A program made the translations under genes and the position numbers. From Acidobacteriota bacterium (lineage in GTDB: Bacteria; Acidobacteriota; Blastocatellia; Chloracidobacteriales; Chloracidobacteriaceae), in assembly GCA_016208495.1 (NCBI GenBank), contig JACQXX010000039.1:1-35220 (forward strand): a stretch of DNA of 35,220 bases. The letters run 5' to 3'. Numbering within the stretch: position 1 is the stretch's first letter; every line of letters starts with the position of its first letter. Shown piece after piece: positions 25,671 through 33,226 of this stretch. The notes under the pieces were generated by a model, which was given only the letters and a program-made list of their open reading frames with translations, ran no database searches and was not told where the DNA came from.

Positions 25671-26087
25671 AGTGGTTCAACCTTTTTTCAAAAGTATGAA
25701 GGGACGAATCTGGATTTGTCTTTTCAAGTTCAAACGTACCCTTCGTGTTTGCCCAGAGAAGTGCAAATGAGATGCCATTTGGAGTCAGTCTTTTTTTCCA
25801 TCCAGGTTTTGAATCTTCCAACCAGGGAATTCTCCGCGCCAGGTGCGGAAAATATTTTTTTGCACAACTCCGGAATCCCCCACGAGCAACAAAAATCAGG
25901 AAAGCTGGAACAAGATTTGCACTTCATCTCCCCAGAAATACAAAACCAGACGGTTGCCAAACCTGAACCTTGAGTTTGCCTGCGCCAATCAACGAGATTG
26001 ATACAATCAGCAACCAGTGGCAAGAAATCACAGTGGATTTGTATACCTGTTGGCCCTTATAGAATGAACCAGATTTTGGAGGCTGCT
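25671..26087. other. Divergent control region of dehydratase and Wzc-type genes
   Basis: 417 bp with no convincing gene. TCCGC/GCGGA (25833-25849) followed by AAATATTTTTTTG forms a small hairpin with a T-rich tail, possibly a leader terminator. TACAAT at 26002-26007 with TTGCCT at 25976-25981 is a possible plus-strand promoter, but the 20-base spacing is too long for comfort. GGAGG (26078-26082) is the ribosome binding site for the ATG at 26088. Confidence 0.35.
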
Positions 26088-28568
26088 ATGTTTGCAAATA
26101 ACTCAAATGAATCAGCATTGACAGTATTAGACTCAAATTGCCAGACGCCGGTGGTCGCGTCCCCCTATCAACTTCCAGCCAGAAGCGACGAAATCCCGGC
26201 ACCAGCGGGTTGGCAAAATCCTGTCATATCTGGTTTTTCGGCACCGGCTTCAACTCCGTTGAGCCTTCGCCAAATCGTTCAGGCCATCTCGCGTTATAAA
26301 GGATTTATTTTACTCTTTGTAGTGCTGGCCCTCGCGGTCACCGCCTATGGGCTATCGGGGACCAAATCCACCTATGAAGCCACCGCCACGCTCCAAATTG
26401 ATCCCGAATCAACTCAAATGGCCTTTGGCCAGGACCAATCCCTGACGCCAAACCGGGTTGACCCAGATTATTTCAATACTCAGCTTAAACTCATTGTGAG
26501 CCCTGAAAATGTTCGGACAACCATTCGGAGTTATCAGTGGGACCAAAACCCGCAATTCCCGGTCACTGGACCAACCACACTCACCGGGGCACTGTTGGGT
26601 CATTCAAATGATCACCCGAGTGAAGACCAGACCGCACCAAATGGACTGATCGCCTCAGGGGCCGCTTCCACACCTGATCAATCAGAAGATCAAAAACCAG
26701 TGAACGAAGCCCTGGTGAAAGAGTTAACCGATCACCTGCGTGTGGCACCAGTGCCCCGTACCCGGTTGATCAAAGTGATGTATCAACATACGGATCCGGT
26801 TCTGGCTGCCCAAATTGCCAACAGCGTCGCTGAAACCTACATCAAAAATAACCTCAATTTTCGGGTTCGGACTTCAAAGAACAAATCTGAATTCCTCCAA
26901 AAACGGCTGACTGACCTCCAACTCGATATCAATGATGCCGAAACGGGTATGATCGCCTATGGCAAAATGAATGAGATTGTCTCTCTGGAACCAACCCAAA
27001 ACACGGTGGCCGAGCGGCTGATTATGCTCAATCGCCAACTGGTCGAAGCTGAAGGGTCACGCATCCAGGTCGAATCCGAAGTCCTCACGGCCAAAAACAC
27101 GCCGCCGGAAAGGCTCCCAGACATCATTAATCATCCCGGAATCCAGGCCCTGCGCGAGCGCTTGACCACCCTCAACCAAAAGAAAGCCGAATTGCTGGTT
27201 GAATACACCGAGGATTGGCCCGAAGTCCAGCAAATTAACCAGACAATTGCTCAGGTTCAACGGGACTTGAGCACGACTCAAAAAAATATCATGGATTCAA
27301 TCCAAAGCCGGTACACGGCTTCGAAGGAACGCGAAGACAAGCTTCGAAACGAATATGCCAAACAAATGGGGCTGGCTCTGTTACAGAACGAAAAGGCTGT
27401 CAACTACCGAATCCGGCAAGAAGAAATCAATACCAAGAAAGAACTCTATAAATCACTCCTGACCCAGGCCAAAGAAGCTGAAATTACAGCCAGTTCAGAA
27501 GCCAACAATGTGTCAATTTCCAGCCTGGCCACCATGCCCAAAAACCCGGTCAGCCCCCATGTGCCATTTACCCTGGCACTGGTTTTTATCGGGTCCCTGT
27601 TTGGTGCCTCGGCACTGGCCGTGGCTCGCTCCCAATTTGACAATCGGATCGTCACCCAGGAAGACATTGACCAGTTTGTTCAAATGCCAACCCTGGGCGA
27701 AATCCCCAGAATTGATAGTTCTTCACCCCAGACACTGTCTGAAAAACCAATCAAAGTTTTGACAACCGGGAAATCCAGCCTTGAGGCCAAGGAAGAAAAG
27801 AAGGAACTGGCACCAGCCAAAGTCCAGCATCTGGTGGCAACCGCCACATTAAACTCACTGGTTGGCGAGGCTTTCCGGCAGTTCCGGACATCACTCCTGC
27901 TTTCAGTCTCAACTGACTATCGAAACCGGGTCATCCAGATCACCAGCGGTGTTCCCACTGAAGGTAAAACCACGACCGCCGTCAATACCGCTATTTCGCT
28001 GGCTCAAACCGGTGCCACAGTGGTTCTGCTCGATTGCGATTTGCGCAAGCCCAGCCTGAATAATTTGTTCTCGGTTCGCCCCGAGTTTGGTCTTTCACAA
28101 TACCTGACCGGACTGTGTCAGTCGGCTCAAATCATCACGGAAACCAGTGTCAATAACCTGGATGTCATTTGTGGTGGTCCGATTCCGCCAAATTCCACCG
28201 AGGTGTTGGGATCGTTTCGAATGTATAATCTGCTCGAAAACCTGGTCAATGCGTATGATTACGTGATTGTTGACACCCCACCGCTGCTGATGTTTGCCGA
28301 TGCCTTGATTTTGTCGCGGATGGTAGACAGCGTGGTGCTGGTCACCAGATCCAATTTTTCACGACGGGATCTGGTCCGGCAAGCGACCCGCCGATTACAG
28401 GCGGTGAATGCCCGGCTTTTGGGTGTGGTTCTCAATGATGTTCCAACCAAACACAAGGATTATGGGTATGGGTACTATTCCAGCTCAAGCTCCAGGCCAG
28501 AAGCAACCGGGTTGATCAAACAGGCCACCCAGGCGCTTCAATCGCTTCGCAACCGATCAGCCGCGTAA
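26088..28568 (+). CDS. Wzc-type polysaccharide co-polymerase with bacterial tyrosine kinase domain
   Basis: 826 residues from the ATG at 26088 (GGAGG six bases upstream); earlier in-frame starts lack such a site. A polar N-terminal ~60 residues precede a Wzz-type chain-length domain with TM1 (FILLFVVLALAVTAYGL, about 73-89), a long periplasmic coiled-coil region and TM2 (about 505-522, FTLALVFIGSLFGASALAVA). The C-terminal BY-kinase has Walker A GVPTEGKTTT (about 621-630), Walker A' VVLLDCDLRKPS and Walker B YVIVDTPP. It ends with a Tyr/Ser cluster (YGYGYYSSSSS) suited to autophosphorylation. In the Wzy pathway this inner-membrane protein sets chain length and couples to export. The expected outer-membrane partner (Wza type) is not in the window. 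Confidence 0.93.
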   Translation: MFANNSNESALTVLDSNCQTPVVASPYQLPARSDEIPAPAGWQNPVISGFSAPASTPLSLRQIVQAISRYKGFILLFVVLALAVTAYGLSGTKSTYEATATLQIDPESTQMAFGQDQSLTPNRVDPDYFNTQLKLIVSPENVRTTIRSYQWDQNPQFPVTGPTTLTGALLGHSNDHPSEDQTAPNGLIASGAASTPDQSEDQKPVNEALVKELTDHLRVAPVPRTRLIKVMYQHTDPVLAAQIANSVAETYIKNNLNFRVRTSKNKSEFLQKRLTDLQLDINDAETGMIAYGKMNEIVSLEPTQNTVAERLIMLNRQLVEAEGSRIQVESEVLTAKNTPPERLPDIINHPGIQALRERLTTLNQKKAELLVEYTEDWPEVQQINQTIAQVQRDLSTTQKNIMDSIQSRYTASKEREDKLRNEYAKQMGLALLQNEKAVNYRIRQEEINTKKELYKSLLTQAKEAEITASSEANNVSISSLATMPKNPVSPHVPFTLALVFIGSLFGASALAVARSQFDNRIVTQEDIDQFVQMPTLGEIPRIDSSSPQTLSEKPIKVLTTGKSSLEAKEEKKELAPAKVQHLVATATLNSLVGEAFRQFRTSLLLSVSTDYRNRVIQITSGVPTEGKTTTAVNTAISLAQTGATVVLLDCDLRKPSLNNLFSVRPEFGLSQYLTGLCQSAQIITETSVNNLDVICGGPIPPNSTEVLGSFRMYNLLENLVNAYDYVIVDTPPLLMFADALILSRMVDSVVLVTRSNFSRRDLVRQATRRLQAVNARLLGVVLNDVPTKHKDYGYGYYSSSSSRPEATGLIKQATQALQSLRNRSAA

Positions 28569-28665
28569 CTGGTGGGCTCACCAGCAACTTGACAGAAAGC
28601 GGCGAGAGGTTCTTAATTCCCGCATTGCTCTCATAGTTTTCCCCTTCGACTCTTCTTTTATTGGG

Positions 28666-28718
28666 AACTCCGAAGAATGACCTGGCTCTAAACCATTCAT
28701 TATTCGGAGTTTTTTTTT
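28666..28718 (+). terminator. Intrinsic terminator after the Wzc-type gene
   Basis: A 14-bp stem (28666-28679 with 28698-28711, one mismatch) carries AACTCCGAA/TTCGGAGTT at its base. An 18-base loop and a run of nine T follow. It lies ~100 bp past the stop codon and is oriented for the plus strand only. Confidence 0.88.
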
Positions 28719-28773
28719 GGTCAGGAAGTGAATTGTCACTGCTTCTATCAGCATTTCAGATAAATATTTCACT

Positions 28774-30810
28774 TTAGGAAGCTGCCCCCATCCCGGTGGC
28801 TTTCATGACCTGGGAGACAAAAGATTGTGCCCGAACAACTCCTTTGAGTTGCCGCTCAGTTTTATCAGCAATCACCGGGAGCCAGCTCACACTGTTTTCA
28901 CGCATCAGGTCAGCCGCGGCCAGAGCCGTTTCAGTGGCCACCACCACAATCGGATCTTTTCGATGAAATTCCTGGACCAGGGCACTCCGACCAAGGCCCA
29001 TTTCGAGCGCCCGCAACAACTCCGTCCGGGTGAGGATTCCATCCAGGCGGGATTTATCGGGTGAAACCAGGCAAAAATCAGGATGATATTGATCAAAAAG
29101 GGCCAGCACATCCGCCAGCGTCTGGTCAGGTCGAATGAACATCTGCCCGGTTTGGGTGGTGATATCCAGCACTGAAATTTGCCCAAGCGCCTCACGGACC
29201 ATCGGCTGGTTTTGCCAGTTTCGTCCACTGCGTTGGTTCACAGCTTCGGTCAACACCCGACGGAGCGGTGCCAGAGCCCGCGACACCTGGGTAAACACAT
29301 TCCGACCCAAAACAATGGCTTCAACCGCCGTTTTCGCCCGGATGCTGGCGCTTCGCGGTTGATTATTGATCAAGGCCATTTCGCCAAAAAACGAGCCTTC
29401 ACCGAGCACGGCCACCAGTTCTTCGGGAGTTTCTGGGGAATGTTTGCGCAAAACCTCGACCTCACCCTTTTCAATCACATAGAAATTGGTCGCCGGGTCG
29501 CCCTGGCAAAAGACATAATCGCCGGGTTGGAAATAGGCGCGGGATACCCGTTCGGTCTGATTGACTCGGAAATGAGTCAAGTCCCGGAAAAAGAGTAAGT
29601 TGAAGGCCCAGTCAAACCCAACTTTGACTCGTCGGGACCAGCTTGGGAGCTTAAACAAATACACCCCGCGCCAGATAAACCAGGCCACAAACCCGGAAAA
29701 TTGCAACCCAAACATTTCAGCCACACCGACATGACCGCCAATCGAGCACAACTGGCCCAATGGCCGATGCGAAAAAGGCTGGGTCGGTTCATTGCGGAGC
29801 GACCGAATGATATTGAGCGCAACCTGTCTTCCCTGTCGCTCGGCAAACTGACCCGTTGGCGGTGAAAGCTGACTGTCGAAGGCATTTGGAATCCGGGCAC
29901 AATCCCCAATCGCCCAGGCATTACTCGACCCAACCAGCCGCATATCGGATTCGGTTATCAGGCGGCCTTTGTCTTTTTCAACTTTGAGGCGCTCCACAAT
30001 CGGTGACATGGATGTTCCCACGGTGCAGACAATGGTTCCGCCACGAACGCGGTCGTCATTATCCAACCGCACGCCGTTGGCAGTCGCCAGTTTAGCGCGA
30101 CGGTTCAGGATGACATTAATTCCAGCTTTCTTCATTTTTTCAAGCGCAAAGTCCCTCAGCGTCGGAGACATTTCAGGCAATACCTGAGGCTGCGAATGCA
30201 CAACCGTGACCTGGATTTCAGACTTCTCAATGCTTGAAAAAATGTGGGCACTGCTCCGGGCCAGGTCGTTGATTTCGCCGGCGACCTCCACACCGCTAAA
30301 TCCACCACCCACAACAATAAAGGAAAGGTACTGCTTTTTCCGTTCCGGGTCGTCGCACACATCAGCTTTTTCAAGTTGCCGCAACACGTGCGCTCGCAGG
30401 GCAATGGCGTCGCCAATGGTTTTGAGCGGAAATGCATGGTCAGCCATGCCGGGGACGGTGCTTAAATTGGCAATTGAACCACAGGCCAGCACCAGATGGG
30501 CATATTCAAGGAATCGGGAGCGACTGTCTTCGCCTTCAAATTCAACCTGCGAATTGGCCAGGTCTACGCTGAGCACATCTTCAGTTCGACATTTCACCTT
30601 TGGAAGCACCCGACGCAACGGAGCGGCAATATCCGAAGGACTCAGGGAGGCACCAACGACTTCAGCCAGCAACGGGTGAAAGACCATGTGGTTTTCACGA
30701 TTAAAGAGCACAATTTCATATTCGGACGGGCGTAATTTTGACCGCAGTACTTCGGCGCATTTCACACCGGCAAATCCACCGCCGATAATCACGATTCGTT
30801 TGGCAGGCAT
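28774..30810 (-). CDS. NDH-2-like NAD(P)H dehydrogenase fused to cyclic-nucleotide-binding and CBS domains
   Basis: 678 residues; AAAGGATGG precedes the ATG at 30810. Residues 1-~415 are a type II NADH dehydrogenase: FAD motif VIIGGGFAGV (7-16), NAD motif FIVVGGGFSGVEVAGE (164-179), and WAIGDCARIP (299-308) contacting FAD; the amphipathic segment ~365-410 is likely the membrane anchor. Residues ~423-510 form a CNB/CAP_ED domain with phosphate-binding cassette FGEMALINNQPRSAS. Residues ~545-675 are a CBS pair (DITTQTGQMFIRPDQTLADVLALF, then PIVVVATETALAAADLM). NDH-2 passes electrons from NADH to quinone without pumping protons. The extra modules suggest control by a cyclic nucleotide and an adenosyl ligand. 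The gene stands alone, with no obvious operon partner. Confidence 0.9.
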   Translation of the reverse strand: MPAKRIVIIGGGFAGVKCAEVLRSKLRPSEYEIVLFNRENHMVFHPLLAEVVGASLSPSDIAAPLRRVLPKVKCRTEDVLSVDLANSQVEFEGEDSRSRFLEYAHLVLACGSIANLSTVPGMADHAFPLKTIGDAIALRAHVLRQLEKADVCDDPERKKQYLSFIVVGGGFSGVEVAGEINDLARSSAHIFSSIEKSEIQVTVVHSQPQVLPEMSPTLRDFALEKMKKAGINVILNRRAKLATANGVRLDNDDRVRGGTIVCTVGTSMSPIVERLKVEKDKGRLITESDMRLVGSSNAWAIGDCARIPNAFDSQLSPPTGQFAERQGRQVALNIIRSLRNEPTQPFSHRPLGQLCSIGGHVGVAEMFGLQFSGFVAWFIWRGVYLFKLPSWSRRVKVGFDWAFNLLFFRDLTHFRVNQTERVSRAYFQPGDYVFCQGDPATNFYVIEKGEVEVLRKHSPETPEELVAVLGEGSFFGEMALINNQPRSASIRAKTAVEAIVLGRNVFTQVSRALAPLRRVLTEAVNQRSGRNWQNQPMVREALGQISVLDITTQTGQMFIRPDQTLADVLALFDQYHPDFCLVSPDKSRLDGILTRTELLRALEMGLGRSALVQEFHRKDPIVVVATETALAAADLMRENSVSWLPVIADKTERQLKGVVRAQSFVSQVMKATGMGAAS

Positions 30811-30870
30811 TGCGGCACCATCCTTTGAGAGTTGGGGATTTTACGAAGGTTGGTTCTAATACAAGTTTGT

Positions 30871-30909
30871 AGTCAATAGTCAGTAGTCAGTAGTCAGTAG
30901 TCAGTAGTT
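30871..30909. repeat. AGTCAGT heptamer array
   Basis: About five units, the first imperfect (AGTCAAT), ending in AGTTCACTAAGTTT. The same array and flank recur in reverse complement at 32587-32620. Confidence 0.9.
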
Positions 30910-31100
30910 CACTAAGTTTACCTGATTGAATCACTTGCCTGTTGGCGAAGACAAGTATTTCATTGCAAACGAAAGTCTGCCCAACAATATGGAGCTTGCG
31001 GTCAGGTGTCAAACCAGGGGCAAAATCCGGCTTCGGAACTGGGGAGATGCTCAAATGAGTTTCCTCACTTAACCCTTTTGAATTGAATAGATTATATCAC

Positions 31101-31116
31101 TGTCAACGCGTTGACA
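31101..31116. promoter_or_regulatory. Perfect 16-bp palindrome, possible operator
   Basis: TGTCAACGCGTTGACA is perfectly self-complementary with a central CG, the shape of a LacI/GalR-family operator. It follows an AT-rich stretch (ATAGATTATATCAC). No intact gene starts nearby on the plus strand and the NDH-2-like start is ~290 bp away, so its target is unclear. Confidence 0.3.
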
Positions 31117-31164
31117 CTTTGGACGAATCATTATTTCAAATCGGGAATTTGATCCTGATTTTGA

Positions 31165-31238
31165 ACCACAGAGGACACAGAGGAACACAGAGGTAAATCA
31201 ATGAGCATTCCTCTGCGTTCCTCTGTGTCCTCTGTGGT
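31165..31238. repeat. Long hairpin repeat (29-bp arms)
   Basis: Arms 31165-31193 and 31210-31238 match at 28 of 29 positions around a 16-base loop. The arms are built of ACCACAGAGGACACAGAGG, a motif I have seen as a dispersed intergenic repeat in several bacteria. 31239-31447 beyond it holds only a short frame (31248-31463) without family character. Confidence 0.9.
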
Positions 31239-31447
31239 GAGTATTAATTGGGGATGAATGATCTTCTTTTGATGAGATTTATGGTGTTATTGCTTTGCGA
31301 ACAACTGACAACTGACTCAAAACTAAGGGACCCAGAAGAAAATAAAATCCCAATGAAACAGGGTTCAGGGTTTGAGGCGATGAAGCAACGGGTTCCGCTC
31401 AAGATGAGTACCAGGAAACCGGCGGTTACGGCTCAAGTTGGATTAGC

Positions 31448-32233
31448 CTACCCTGAACCCTGAACCCTGAACCCTGGTGGTATGATATTTCCATCCGACT
31501 CCCTAAAAAGCCTCCAGGCCGTGTTGGTATCAAGCCGGACGCTCGCCTGGGCGCCAGCCTGGGCGCCAGCCCCCAACTGCCAGCTTGCATCCCGCCGGAG
31601 CAGGTGCCATTCACCTCCGGCATCTCCACTGATAAACACATTGAGAACGTGTCCGGTCGGAGCCAGTGTCCCTCGAAAGGCATAAGGCAGGGCATACATC
31701 GAAAGATCCAGCACCGGATAAAGCCATTTGCGTTCCAGCAACAACGGCGCCCCAACCGCATCGCGAATCTGGGCCTGATGATGCCACTTTTCAGTAAAAT
31801 CGCGGCCAATATCCATCCAGTTTCGAGATGAATCTTCACCCGCCCAGGCCACCGGGAAAATGGCTTCGCCATCGGGTGGGAGCGACAGAAAGAATTCAGC
31901 CACCTGTGGCCCGGCCCATTCCAGCAAGTCGGTGAGCATTCGCGGGCTAAGCCGCTGTGTCGCCTGCACCCAGGTGGCGTTCAAGGAATTTAAGAACCCA
32001 ACCAGTTCAGCGTAACTTCCAGGAGGTCCAGCCGGTGATGGAGGAAAATACCCATCCCGATGAATCGAGAGTCGGCGCAGGTCACCATCCAGAATGTGGG
32101 TGACCACGTCTTTGACCGTCCAGGTGCCAGCGACGGTCGGTTTTGACCAGTCAGCCGGAGCAAGGCTTCGCAGCAGAGCAACCAGTTCCTGTTGAAGTGG
32201 CAAAAATAAGTCAGCAGTTTGAATAAAAGTCAT
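31448..32233 (-). CDS. Maleylpyruvate isomerase N-terminal (MDMPI/DinB-like) protein, 3' end in a repeat
   Basis: 261 residues from the ATG at 32233; no good ribosome binding site is visible, and the frame is open further upstream through repeat DNA. The N-terminal half has the DinB-like four-helix pattern: SLAPADWSKPTVAGTWTVKDVVTHILDGD, and later RDFTEKWHHQAQIRDAVG, whose His residues match the metal site of the family. Such enzymes use a metal and often a small thiol. A C-terminal SCP2-like part follows (WHLLRRD..., VRLDTNTAWRLF). Relatives usually continue ~25 residues past AWRLF; here the frame enters GGGTTCA heptamers (PPGFRVQGSG) and stops. GAGAQAGAQA comes from a local 12-bp duplication. 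The precise substrate is unknown. Confidence 0.75.
   Translation of the reverse strand: MTFIQTADLFLPLQQELVALLRSLAPADWSKPTVAGTWTVKDVVTHILDGDLRRLSIHRDGYFPPSPAGPPGSYAELVGFLNSLNATWVQATQRLSPRMLTDLLEWAGPQVAEFFLSLPPDGEAIFPVAWAGEDSSRNWMDIGRDFTEKWHHQAQIRDAVGAPLLLERKWLYPVLDLSMYALPYAFRGTLAPTGHVLNVFISGDAGGEWHLLRRDASWQLGAGAQAGAQASVRLDTNTAWRLFRESDGNIIPPGFRVQGSG
31451..31475. repeat. CCCTGAA heptamer array
   Basis: Three and a half units, supplying the last codons and lying directly against the stop codon (31448-31450) of the minus-strand MDMPI-like gene. Confidence 0.9.
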
Positions 32234-32249
32234 AATGAAGGGCTGAGGG

Positions 32250-32404
32250 CCATAAGCGCCAGGATAAGGAAATGTGAGCCTGTTTGAGACAAGGAGACGA
32301 GGAGATCCTCCGACCAACGTTAGGAGCGGGAGAATATTTTTTCTCCTTGTCCCCTTGTCCCCTTGTCCAGATCAAGCTTTGTTTCCTCATCCTGGCGCTT
32401 ATGG
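32250..32404. repeat. Nested inverted repeats upstream of the MDMPI-like gene
   Basis: Outer arms 32250-32272 and 32382-32404 match at 22 of 23 positions (core CATAAGCGCCAGGAT). Inner arms GACAAGGAGA (32288-32297) and TCTCCTTGTC (32342-32351) are perfect. CCCCTTGT is repeated in tandem near 32344-32368. The gap 32234-32622 contains no gene, only this, the next hairpin and a heptamer array. Confidence 0.85.
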
Positions 32405-32479
32405 GGTTGAGGGCTGAAGGTCTGGGGAAAAAATCGCCAAAGCCTGTTAAGTTATAGATTTTCAGAAAAAGAAATCTTG

Positions 32480-32554
32480 CTGGGAGCGCCGGCATCTTGC
32501 CGGCATAGATTGAAGATTAACTGATTGATGCTGGCAGGATGCCGGCGCTCCCAG
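32480..32554. repeat. GC-rich hairpin repeat (27-bp arms)
   Basis: Arms 32480-32506 and 32528-32554 match at 25 of 27 positions around a 21-base loop. The motif CTGGGAGCGCCGGCAT is of the REP-like palindromic type. No T-run follows. Confidence 0.9.
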
Positions 32555-32586
32555 GAAATACTTAGTCAAGTAATTCAATCAAATAA

Positions 32587-32620
32587 ATTTAGTGAACTAC
32601 TGACTACTGACTACTGACTG
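32587..32620. repeat. ACTGACT heptamer array (inverse of 30871-30909)
   Basis: About three and a half units preceded by AATTTAGTGAAC, the reverse complement of the flank of the array at 30871-30909. The two copies bracket ~1.7 kb containing the MDMPI-like gene. Confidence 0.9.
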
Positions 32621-32622
32621 GT

Positions 32623-33048
32623 TTACTTAATCAATCGTTCCGGCGTGTTCACCGACTCGTACTGGATTTTCCCGTCACCTTTTGAACTACAGTTCCCTTT
32701 CAACGACTCGGTTTCCCCTTTTTTGTGCTGAAACCGAAGCCCATTCTGGATGGTCTCGTAGTCAGTCAAATTTTCAATTTTCGCGGTGAACGTGTATTCA
32801 TAACGATAACTCTTTTTCCCAGTCTTGATTCGGTTCTGGTGATTGATCGTGATATCACCCACTTTGACCTTTCCACCCGAAATCAAACCCTGATAAACAG
32901 CGTCCTTTTCAATGAAGTTTTTGACATTTCCCTGATGGTTGGTACAGGCGGCACTGGCCAGAATGACGACCATTACCAGCATCAGCCCAATCCATTTACC
33001 TGGCATTGATGTTCGAAAGGCACTCATATCCAGTTGTCGGCTCACCAT
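32623..33048 (-). CDS. Small lipoprotein of unknown function
   Basis: 141 residues; AAGGAGAAATTAGA before the ATG at 33048 supports this start. A polar N-terminus is followed by a hydrophobic stretch (IGLMLVMVVILASAAC) ending in a lipobox-like SAAC, so the mature protein should be lipid-anchored at Cys. The remaining ~106 residues look like a small beta domain (VKVGDITINHQNRI, YRYEYTFTAKIENLTDY) with one further Cys. I do not recognise the family. It stands alone between repeat DNA and the methyltransferase gene. Confidence 0.75.
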   Translation of the reverse strand: MVSRQLDMSAFRTSMPGKWIGLMLVMVVILASAACTNHQGNVKNFIEKDAVYQGLISGGKVKVGDITINHQNRIKTGKKSYRYEYTFTAKIENLTDYETIQNGLRFQHKKGETESLKGNCSSKGDGKIQYESVNTPERLIK

Positions 33049-33196
33049 TCTAATTTCTCCTTTATTGAAAGGCTGATGTGGTTGGGACGGGAATGAATTT
33101 AGAGAATAGCCAAACCATAGCCTTCAGCCAGGAAAAAGAAAAGTCTGAAGTGGGACAAAATAGGGCTAAAGACGTTGGGTTGAAGAATTGGTTTTA

Positions 33197-33226
33197 TTTC
33201 ATCCCTCATCCTTCATCCCTCATCCC
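33197..33226. repeat. Pyrimidine tandem repeat (TTCATCCCTCATCC type)
   Basis: About two imperfect copies of a ~14-bp unit. They overlap the stop codon of the minus-strand methyltransferase gene (33220-33222), so the repeat again sits at a gene's 3' end. The family-like C-terminus (ITVLRVRRKG) appears intact here. Confidence 0.7.

Noticed and set aside
25730..26023. Overlapping short frames on both strands in the divergent gap
   Set aside because: They lack ribosome binding sites and recognisable motifs; the region is better explained as a control region.
31248..31463. Plus-strand frame of 71 residues after the 29-bp hairpin
   Set aside because: Its end is made of repeat DNA, it has no domain or good ribosome binding site, and composition is unlike a protein.
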